A DNA stretch of 8,428 bases. Origin: Nitrospirota bacterium. Lineage in GTDB: Bacteria; Nitrospirota; Thermodesulfovibrionia; Thermodesulfovibrionales; Magnetobacteriaceae. The stretch spans positions 1 through 8,428 of the forward strand of contig JADFXO010000166.1 in NCBI GenBank assembly GCA_015233485.1, in the 5' to 3' direction. Position numbers and translations under genes: made by a program. Position 1 is the first letter of the stretch; each line of letters starts with the position of its first letter. The notes beneath the pieces are model-generated. The model did no database searches. It had not been told where the DNA came from and saw nothing but the letters and a program-made list of their open reading frames with translations. Of this stretch, positions 1-5,511 are shown one piece after another.

Positions 1-85
1 TTCTTCAACTCTCCTGTATTTTGCTCTTCTCCCATTGGGTGAGTGCTCCTTTTTCATTTTTTTGCCGTAACTCCCTGTCTTATAT

Positions 86-633
86 ATTATTTTTTCCCTA
101 TATCATAATTCAACTGCTTTTTCTAGGTTCAAGCGTGCCGGATCTACAAATGTCTCCACCATTACTACAGGATGACCATATGCTCTCTCCCAGTCAGATG
201 ATCGTCTGCTGAGGTTCAGCCTTAATATCCTGGAGGCCAGGTTGCGGATACGTACCCCAGGTAATATTAAAAATCGACTATTGCTGGCTATGAATTTTAA
301 ACGCTTCCATTGTATCGCAGGTAGCCAGCCTATCCATTTATCACGGTGTATATTCTTGAAGGCCGCCGATGACCAGCCTATCAGGGCAACTATCTCCCCC
401 TCCAGTACTGCTAAATATTTCAGCGATTCCCCTACTGTTCTGCGCTATCCAAGATAATGACAACTACTCATCAACTTGTCCCATTCAGACTCTTCTTCCC
501 GCCCCGCCAACCGCACTTCCAGCACGTCTGCCCTGCTCTGTGTAGATGTAGCTGTCTCATTTGCCATGCTTTGTTATACAATTTCTTATGTGAAAAAAGA
601 CACTACTTTATTTTTCCCCTATCTTTATTCACA
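86..633. repeat. Imperfect ~28-bp direct repeat bracketing the DUF4338 remnant
   Basis: Positions about 86-114 and 606-633 carry similar AT-rich stretches. On the minus strand they read TGAATAAAGATAGGGGAAAA (right copy) and TGAATTATGATATAGGGAAA (left copy), followed by similar A/T-rich bases. About four in five positions agree if one or two single-base gaps are allowed. The right copy lies upstream of the DUF4338 ATG. The left copy lies where the DUF4338 similarity ends and upstream of another possible ATG (57-55). This may mark element ends or a duplicated leader, but the low complexity makes chance a real alternative. Confidence 0.35.
103..567 (-). pseudogene. Broken DUF4338 (DruA/transposase-associated) gene with in-frame TAG
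   Basis: From ATG (567-565) the minus strand encodes 40 residues ending SEWDKLMSSCHYLG. A TAG stop (447-445) follows, and the same frame then continues for 113 codons: RRTVGESLKYLAVLEGEIVA, then LIGWSSAAFK, DKWIGW, KRLKFIASNSRFLILPGV and HPVVMVETFVDPARL, to TGA at 105-103. Across the stop this matches the DUF4338 family pattern I know (HYLG-Y/F-R..VGESL.Y...A.LGWS.AA.K...RD.WIGW), where an aromatic residue is expected at the stop position. These proteins occur as Druantia DruA and, more often, in insertion-sequence-like elements. After VDPARL the usual GT-C-Y-x-A-x-NW region is absent, so the 3' part is also degraded or frameshifted. An in-frame TAA lies just before the ATG and no good ribosome site is seen. 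I call it a pseudogene of a mobile-element-associated protein. Confidence 0.8.
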
Positions 634-699
634 CTTACCGCTCACTTTGACTTAGCCCTGGGACAACCTTGACGAAAAAAATGTTTTAGTGGTGTTGTC

Positions 700-945
700 T
701 TACTTAAGAAACGCTTTGAGCATGGCAAACATGGCTAATAACTGCCCTCCCCCGAATAGAAACATCCATTTTAGTGTTTCGGACTTGGATTTTTCTATTT
801 CTGCTTTTAATTTGGCAATATCTTCTTTTGTAGCCGTATCCTTACTAGAAGCCGAATCGGCCTCATTGATAACTTTAACAAGGTCTTCTGTGGCCTCGTC
901 GCCAAGTTTTTCTCGCAACGATTTAGGTATCGTTATAACGCTCAT
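700..945 (-). CDS. Small coiled-coil protein with C-terminal membrane helix (DUF1640/CCDC90-like)
   Basis: The product has 81 residues. The opening MSVITIPKSLREKLGDEATEDLV is typical, as I recall it, of small bacterial proteins annotated as DUF1640-like or coiled-coil proteins, so the ATG at 945 is well supported despite lacking a Shine-Dalgarno site. Residues about 38-58 (ATKEDIAKLKAEIEKSKSE) are charged, heptad-like and probably form a coiled coil. Residues 60-79 (WMFLFGGGQLLAMFAMLKAF) are one hydrophobic helix ending in a lysine, suggesting a tail-anchored inner-membrane protein facing the cytoplasm. The function is unknown. The family is distantly compared with mitochondrial calcium uniporter regulators, which does not establish a role here. 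It has its own promoter and is separated from its neighbours, so it need not relate to sulfate reduction. Such genes are often found near mobile elements or toxin-like genes, which fits the DUF4338 remnant downstream. Confidence 0.8.
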   Translation of the reverse strand: MSVITIPKSLREKLGDEATEDLVKVINEADSASSKDTATKEDIAKLKAEIEKSKSETLKWMFLFGGGQLLAMFAMLKAFLK

Positions 946-951
946 ACTTTC

Positions 952-980
952 AGTATATCACAAAGAATGAATACCGTCAA
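952..980 (-). promoter_or_regulatory. Near-consensus sigma-70 promoter with extended -10, leaderless arrangement
   Basis: On the minus strand the -35 box is TTGACG (980-975, five of six consensus bases). After a 17-base spacer comes TATACT as -10 (957-952), preceded by TGA, giving an extended -10 (TGnTATACT). Counting from -7 at 952, position +1 falls at 945, which is the A of the ATG of the 81-residue gene. No Shine-Dalgarno match lies before that ATG; the six bases between are GAAAGT. The gene is thus predicted to have its own promoter and a leaderless or almost leaderless mRNA. Confidence 0.75.
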
Positions 981-1031
981 CGACTCTATTTCATATAGAT
1001 TTTTACATGAGGCAATACGTCCCACTACGGG

Positions 1032-1070
1032 GCGATAAACTGAGTGGACAACCAATATTTGGTTTATCGC
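1032..1070. repeat. 9-bp perfect inverted repeat in the spacer after the YkgJ-type gene
   Basis: GCGATAAAC (1032-1040) and GTTTATCGC (1062-1070) are perfect inverted copies 21 bases apart. A second short palindrome, AACCAA-TAT-TTGGTT (1050-1064), overlaps the right arm and would compete with it. No T-run follows on either strand, so a standard intrinsic terminator is not supported. Possibilities are a weak 3' structure of the YkgJ mRNA, an operator, or a mobile-element remnant. The remaining bases of the 201-base spacer 946-1146, apart from the promoter at 952-980, show nothing I can name. Confidence 0.45.
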
Positions 1071-1146
1071 AAACTCCCCCACACCGGACCGCACCTACAT
1101 TGACCCCTTTCTATATCATGCGCGTTGTATACGCATAACTACATTT

Positions 1147-1968
1147 CTATTTAAACGTGCCGCAGCCGCAGCCTTTTTGCGGGGGGTTGGGCTCGTCTTT
1201 ATCTCTCAGGAACATTGTCTTCTCTCTAAACAGGGCGTATCTCAGCCATCTGTGGGCGAATTTCATCAGCTCCTCTTCGTTCTCGCTTATGATTTGCACC
1301 TCTTCCTCGTCTACGTCAAATATCTTTAAAAACGCGCTCTCATGCACGAACACCCTGAATGCGTCAATGTCATATGCCCCAAGTATAAACATGCTCGTCG
1401 TCTTTTCATCCGGCACGACTGACTTACCCATCAGCTTCTTATTGAGGATTACCTCTATCCAATCCGTGTTCATCTCTTCATACTTGACTATACCCTCGCT
1501 CTGGCGCCAGTCCTTCACTACCCACTCTTTATCCTCTTTAAAACCCTTGCAAAACCCTTCCTCTATCAAAAAATAAAAATCCTCTCCCTCTGTCATCGTC
1601 CGCTTTCCTATGGCAAACCCCAGCGGATAGTACCGGCACGCCAGCGGCCTGTCTTCATATATCGAGCAGCCGTCCTTTGTTACAAACCTGCACTGTTTGC
1701 CCTCTGCCATTCGCAATTTTATAAACGGCAGCTTGTTCTTGTCAGTTATTACCATATCCGTATATTCAACGAGAAACTCGCCGCTGGTCTTGCCAAAACG
1801 CCTCTTCAACCTTAATATGTCATAAGGCGTCAGGAATATCTCCAGCTCACCGCAACATTTATTGAAACATGATAGCCCCTTGTGGCAATTGAACTTAAAT
1901 CGGCTCTCCGGCCCAAGCTCGCCCCTTCTGTCGGGGTCTTTATTTAACTTCTCATAGATTTCTTTCAC
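1147..1968 (-). CDS. YkgJ/UPF0153-type cysteine-cluster protein
   Basis: The product has 273 residues and belongs by motif to the CxxCxxCC (YkgJ) family, described as zinc- or iron-binding with poorly known function. The first cluster is Cys28, Cys34, Cys38, Cys39 (CHKGLSCFNKCC), followed by LTPYDILRLKRRFG, the typical T-x-x-D-I-x-R-L segment. Further conserved cysteines are Cys93 (GKQCRF), Cys101 and Cys111 in the CSIYEDRPLACRYYPLG motif, and Cys140 (GFCKGF). The tail ends in GCGCGTFK, adding Cys267 and Cys269. No signal peptide or membrane helix is seen, so it is probably cytoplasmic. The start is GTG at 1968: an in-frame TGA lies 9 bases upstream, the first internal Met is about residue 72, and GGAGAGAG (1985-1978) is 9 bases upstream. 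The stop is TAG at 1149-1147. It follows qmoC after 119 bases. A role in metal or cofactor assembly for Apr/Qmo is only inferred from location. Confidence 0.85.
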   Translation of the reverse strand: MKEIYEKLNKDPDRRGELGPESRFKFNCHKGLSCFNKCCGELEIFLTPYDILRLKRRFGKTSGEFLVEYTDMVITDKNKLPFIKLRMAEGKQCRFVTKDGCSIYEDRPLACRYYPLGFAIGKRTMTEGEDFYFLIEEGFCKGFKEDKEWVVKDWRQSEGIVKYEEMNTDWIEVILNKKLMGKSVVPDEKTTSMFILGAYDIDAFRVFVHESAFLKIFDVDEEEVQIISENEEELMKFAHRWLRYALFREKTMFLRDKDEPNPPQKGCGCGTFK

Positions 1969-2001
1969 TTGAATTCACTCTCTCCGATAGGTGCTTATTG
2001 A

Positions 2002-2032
2002 TATATAAACACCTCAACCGCGCTCATGGCAA
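2002..2032 (-). promoter_or_regulatory. Weak candidate promoter for the YkgJ-type gene
   Basis: TTGCCA (2032-2027) differs from the -35 consensus at one base, and TATATA (2007-2002) is a partial -10 match. The 19-base spacer is longer than ideal. The boxes overlap the inverted repeat after qmoC. If real, it would give the YkgJ-type gene its own transcription. Confidence 0.2.
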
Positions 2033-2061
2033 ACCGCGCATTCGGCGCTGGTTGAGGTGTT
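2008..2061 (-). terminator. Perfect 12-bp inverted repeat after qmoC, possible operon terminator
   Basis: On the minus strand AACACCTCAACC (2061-2050) and GGTTGAGGTGTT (2019-2008) form a perfect 12-bp stem around a 30-base loop. The loop contains GCGC blocks that can fold into a smaller hairpin. The 3' arm is followed by TATATATC, which is U-poor, so it is not a textbook intrinsic terminator. It starts 27 bases after the qmoC stop and could end the apr-qmo transcript or protect its 3' end. It could also be a protein-binding palindrome or lie within a now-frameshifted C-terminal tail of qmoC. Confidence 0.5.
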
Positions 2062-2087
2062 GTCTTGCAACTGCCCTGCTTCAGTCC

Positions 2088-3263
2088 TTACATTACGTCC
2101 CGGTTTGCCATCTTCGCGTATACAATCGCGGTCGTCCTGTATACCATGTGCGCAAGTTTCGAATACGGCAGGTACGCGATTATGTAAAACACAAGTACCA
2201 GATGGACAAAATATACCGGATAGGCAAGCTGCGCGTTATTCGCTAAAACTCTCAACATCTCCGCCGCCAGTCCAGTGATACAGACCAAAAACACAATCGA
2301 CGCAAATATCCAGTCATAGGACGATGATACGCTGTTCACTCCCTTGTCCTTCATCCTGTTAGTAAACAACATCAGCGCCCCTATAAACAATACAAGCGCG
2401 CTCACATTGCCGAATATCTTAAAGGCCGCGTAATACAACATCACCGCCGCCTGAGAACCAAATATCAGCAGGATATTAGGGTCGTTTATTAAATACGGCG
2501 AGTCCCATTTCAGGACGTATAGGTTAAAAACCGCCCAGTTTGTCGTTATGAACAGGCCTATGAAGCCGAACAGCACCAGCCTGTGCGTCCATGTCCTGTC
2601 TATATTCGCGCCGCATTTCTGAAACTTTTTGTGTAAAAATATCTCCTTCAGCGTCTCAAACAAACTTGGCAGGAGCATACTGTGCGCCATAAGTTTATAC
2701 GGGTTTACATTGAGCTTTCGCCAAAATCTCCCTACGCTTATTGCAAAAACGAACACCACCGCCATCGCCGTAGAGACAAATATCGAATCAATAAGCTGAA
2801 CAGGGAAAAAGTTTTTAAAGACCACATCGCCGGCAGGTATGTTTAAGTGCCCTGAGGCATTTAACACACACAGAAACAACACGACAGGAATCAACAGCGC
2901 CACTAAGAGCAGCTTTGTATTTCCCACTATCGTGCCCATAAACCGCGGGAAGGCGTTTTCGGCTATCACGGCCTTTCTCAATACCGATAAGACATCGCCC
3001 GGCCTTGCGCCGCGCGGACAGTACTTTGAGCAGTCGTTACAGTTATGGCAGAGCCATATGTCGGGGTCTGCCGCCAGCTCATCCTTCAACCCCCACTGGG
3101 CCATTACCATCTCTTTTCTCGGAAACGGGTTGTCTTTCGGCGTCAGCTCACACACCGTAGAGCACGTCGCGCACTGATAACACTGCTTCATAGTGTCGGC
3201 GCCGGAGTTCTTCAGGCCCCGAACAAACCCAATGTCAGGTGTGAACACAGTTCCATCACCCAT
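2088..3263 (-). CDS. qmoC: QmoC, membrane cytochrome b/iron-sulfur subunit of QmoABC
   Basis: QmoC anchors the complex and takes electrons from the menaquinone pool. It fuses an HdrC-like iron-sulfur domain to an HdrE/NarI-like membrane domain carrying haem b. With the ATG at 3263 the product has 391 residues. Two [4Fe-4S] motifs are clear: Cys28, 31, 34, 38 (CYQCATCSTVC) and Cys72, 75, 78, 82 (CHNCNDCSKYCPRGARPGD). About six hydrophobic helices follow, for example LLLVALLIPVVLFLCVL, VSTAMAVVFVFAISVG, VLFGFIGLFITTNWAVF, ALVLFIGALMLF, FASIVFLVCITGLAAEML and VYFVHLVLVFYIIAYL. Histidines near or in helices (LMAHSM, WTHRL, YFVHLVLV, KLAHMVYR) are candidate haem ligands. The ATG at 3269, two codons longer, is the alternative start. 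The frame ends with TAA at 2090-2088. Just beyond it, the -1 frame is open for some 25 codons and carries a CxxCH motif (see findings). Confidence 0.95.
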   Translation of the reverse strand: MGDGTVFTPDIGFVRGLKNSGADTMKQCYQCATCSTVCELTPKDNPFPRKEMVMAQWGLKDELAADPDIWLCHNCNDCSKYCPRGARPGDVLSVLRKAVIAENAFPRFMGTIVGNTKLLLVALLIPVVLFLCVLNASGHLNIPAGDVVFKNFFPVQLIDSIFVSTAMAVVFVFAISVGRFWRKLNVNPYKLMAHSMLLPSLFETLKEIFLHKKFQKCGANIDRTWTHRLVLFGFIGLFITTNWAVFNLYVLKWDSPYLINDPNILLIFGSQAAVMLYYAAFKIFGNVSALVLFIGALMLFTNRMKDKGVNSVSSSYDWIFASIVFLVCITGLAAEMLRVLANNAQLAYPVYFVHLVLVFYIIAYLPYSKLAHMVYRTTAIVYAKMANRDVM

Positions 3264-3272
3264 TTGCATATA

Positions 3273-3278
3273 CCTCCC
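3273..3278 (-). promoter_or_regulatory. qmoC ribosome binding site that decides the start codon
   Basis: GGGAGG on the minus strand lies in the 22-base gap after the qmoB stop. It precedes two in-frame ATG codons, at 3269 (3-base gap, too short) and 3263 (9-base gap, acceptable). It rules out the longer frame opening at a TTG (3314), which would overlap qmoB and lie upstream of this site. Confidence 0.8.
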
Positions 3279-3285
3279 TGTTATT

Positions 3286-5508
3286 TTAGAATCCCTTGTA
3301 TGGATTCGGGCCAAAACCTTTTAGTTTCTCTGAAAACTCTTCCATTATCTTAGGAAGCGTATCCCATTCGTTTATCGCGAGTTGTATCTGCGTGACACGC
3401 TCGGACTCAAGCATCAGCCTGCCCAATGTCTCCTGAACCTTGCCCAGGCGCTCACTTGCCACCTGACTGCCCTTTACGAAGTGGCACTGGTAGTCATCGC
3501 CGTACTTGCAGCCAATCAGAAGCACACCATCCACACCCTTTGAAAGCGCGTCGGCTATCCACACAAGATTCGTCCCGCCAAGACACCGCAGGGTTACAAA
3601 CCTGTAGTTCGGATTCAAATGCACCCTGTTCAACCCCGCCATGTCCAACGCGGGATAGGCGTCGTTTTCACATATCAGGGCAATTATAAACGGTTCATCC
3701 CCTTCCGAAGGCACATCAACCGATTTCAACATCGCAGATACCATATCGACACTGTAGTTGCTAAAGGAGATTATCCTCTGCGGACATGCGCCCATACAGG
3801 TTCCACAGCGGCGGCAGCGATAGGGATGTTCTTTTGGCGTGCCCTTCTCATCCTCATCAAGCACCCCGAAAGGACACTCAACCGTACAACGGCGGCACTG
3901 CGTGCAGCTTTCGAGCCTGAACTCAGGGAACGTCATATCTCCCGCGCGGGGATGCACTGCCTTGCCCTGGGATGTCAGCTCAATACACTGTATAGCCTTT
4001 AGCGCGGCACCTCCGGCGTCAACAGACGACTGGTACGAATCCATCGGATGTCTCACAGCACCCGCGGCGTATATACCCGTTCTCCTCGTCTCATACGGGA
4101 AACATACGAAGTGGGAGTCAGGGAATCCATATTTTAAATGAGGTATCTCAGGCCCCTGCCGGTATTGCAGATTCATTATATGGGGTATCGGCACAAAATC
4201 TTCGATCTCTCCGTCCTGCGTCTTCTTTTTTACAATGTCACCTATATATTCTTTTGTCAGGCTGTTAACGGACTTTCCTTCGGGCAGCATTGAGGAAACC
4301 ATCCCAGTGGCCAGAACCACTACGTCAACCCTGATTCTCATCTCTTTGCCAAGGAGCTGGTTGTCAACGATGACAATCAGACTTCCATCGGCCTCCTCCT
4401 CTATGCCTTTTACCTCGCCTTTGGCAAGGAATATACCTTCATCGTTTTGCATCGCCTTGTAAAAGTTTTCATATACACCTGGTGTGCGCATATCCTTATA
4501 GATGATAAAGGCGCCAGCGTCGGGATTGGCCTCTCGTACATATTTGGCCTGCTTCAATGACACGTTGCAGCAAACCGATGAACAATACGGGACGTGGTTT
4601 TCGTCTCTCTGTCCGGCGCACTGGACAAATAGTACGTTCTGTGCCGTCTTGCCGTCTGACGGCCTCGTTATCTTTCCCTTTGACGCGAGGTCTTCCATCT
4701 GCACATTCGTTATGACATTTTTAAATCTGCCATAGCCGTACTGTACGAGATTATTGGCGTCGTAGGGCTTCCAGCCGGTTGCGAGTATCACAGCGCCCAC
4801 CCTAAAGGTCCCTTTAGCGCCTTTTTTGTCTATTCCGATGTCGTACATGCCCGGCTCACCCTCAATAGAGGTTATCGCGCTGTCCAGATGTACTGTGATG
4901 TTTTTGCTTGAGCTTACCGACTGCACCTTCGAGTCTATTGACGGGGCAACGAGTTTGTCATATGGGGCCTTGGACGGAAATGTCTTAAAACTCTTTTTTG
5001 ACCAACCGCCGAGGGCGGCTGATTTTTCCACTATCACTGCCTTATACCCTGCCTTTTCTATCTCAAGGGCAGCGGTTAGCCCTGTAACTCCGCCTCCGAT
5101 AATCAGCACTACCCGTGTGACATCTGTAGTCCTCGGAACCGGTGGTTCGGACTTAGCAGCCCTTACAAGCGCCATGTTCAGGTAGTCCTCGGCCATGGCC
5201 TGAGTCTTAGGGTCATTCGGGGGCTGCATCCACACGACATGCTCACGCAGATTCACCCTCTCCGTTACATAAAGAAGCGGGTCGAAGTCAAAGTTGTCCG
5301 TATTCACACGTTGGCTGCACGCCGCGATTACTATTTTATTTACGCCTTCTTTGTTAATACCATCCTTTATAAGCTGTACGCCTTCCTGGCCGCACAGAAA
5401 CGGATGTGTCTTGCAAGTGCCTGTTTTGCCTCCAATTTTTTGGAGCGCTTCTATGTTTAACGACTCACCTATACCACAGTCTGTACATATGTAAACCCCT
5501 AATCCCAT
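3286..5508 (-). CDS. qmoB: QmoB, HdrA-like subunit with C-terminal MvhD-like domain
   Basis: QmoB is the large cytoplasmic flavin/iron-sulfur subunit of QmoABC; it combines an HdrA-like core with a domain related to MvhD, the small iron-sulfur subunit of methyl-viologen hydrogenase. The product has 740 residues. The N-terminal 70 residues hold Cys8, Cys11, Cys32, Cys39 and Cys64 (YICTDCGIG, TGTCKTHPFLC). The FAD loop GGGVTG lies at residues 138-143. The HdrA signature QCAGQRDENHVPYCSSVCC is mid-protein, followed by a flavin-contact region GIYAAGAVRHPMDSYQSS. Two ferredoxin-type clusters follow: CTQCRRCTVEC and CRRCGTCMGAC. The last ~130 residues are MvhD-like, with four cysteines in ALICEND, TLRCLGG and GCKYGDDYQCHF that could bind a cluster. 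The ATG at 5508 has AGGAGG six bases upstream and starts 3 bases after the qmoA stop. The stop is TAA at 3288-3286. No damage is seen. Confidence 0.96.
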   Translation of the reverse strand: MGLGVYICTDCGIGESLNIEALQKIGGKTGTCKTHPFLCGQEGVQLIKDGINKEGVNKIVIAACSQRVNTDNFDFDPLLYVTERVNLREHVVWMQPPNDPKTQAMAEDYLNMALVRAAKSEPPVPRTTDVTRVVLIIGGGVTGLTAALEIEKAGYKAVIVEKSAALGGWSKKSFKTFPSKAPYDKLVAPSIDSKVQSVSSSKNITVHLDSAITSIEGEPGMYDIGIDKKGAKGTFRVGAVILATGWKPYDANNLVQYGYGRFKNVITNVQMEDLASKGKITRPSDGKTAQNVLFVQCAGQRDENHVPYCSSVCCNVSLKQAKYVREANPDAGAFIIYKDMRTPGVYENFYKAMQNDEGIFLAKGEVKGIEEEADGSLIVIVDNQLLGKEMRIRVDVVVLATGMVSSMLPEGKSVNSLTKEYIGDIVKKKTQDGEIEDFVPIPHIMNLQYRQGPEIPHLKYGFPDSHFVCFPYETRRTGIYAAGAVRHPMDSYQSSVDAGGAALKAIQCIELTSQGKAVHPRAGDMTFPEFRLESCTQCRRCTVECPFGVLDEDEKGTPKEHPYRCRRCGTCMGACPQRIISFSNYSVDMVSAMLKSVDVPSEGDEPFIIALICENDAYPALDMAGLNRVHLNPNYRFVTLRCLGGTNLVWIADALSKGVDGVLLIGCKYGDDYQCHFVKGSQVASERLGKVQETLGRLMLESERVTQIQLAINEWDTLPKIMEEFSEKLKGFGPNPYKGF

Positions 5509-5511
5509 CGT

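Noticed and set aside
1..57. Possible gene start at ATG 57-55 on the minus strand, running off the left edge (19 codons, lysine/arginine-rich)
   Set aside because: AGGGAG lies about 16 bases upstream, but the stretch is too short to recognise and may simply continue the degraded DUF4338 frame after its TGA.
242..457. Plus-strand open frames over the left region (also 21-212, 457-672, 689-970)
   Set aside because: They lack ribosome sites and run antisense to the DUF4338 remnant or the 81-residue gene, whose minus-strand frames show clear family motifs.
662..699. GACAAC/GTTGTC inverted repeat with a seven-T run, as terminator of the 81-residue gene
   Set aside because: The T-run lies inside the loop rather than after the stem, and the stem is only 6 bp, so it does not make an intrinsic terminator.
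1068..1110. Minus-strand GTGCGGTCCGGTGTGGGGGAG, vaguely like sequences around group II introns or insertion elements
   Set aside because: No domain V-type hairpin, reverse transcriptase or element boundary is visible nearby; the resemblance is from memory only.
1118..1136. ATGCG/CGCAT short inverted repeat just after the YkgJ-type stop
   Set aside because: Only five pairs with a 9-base loop and no T-run; chance is a sufficient explanation.
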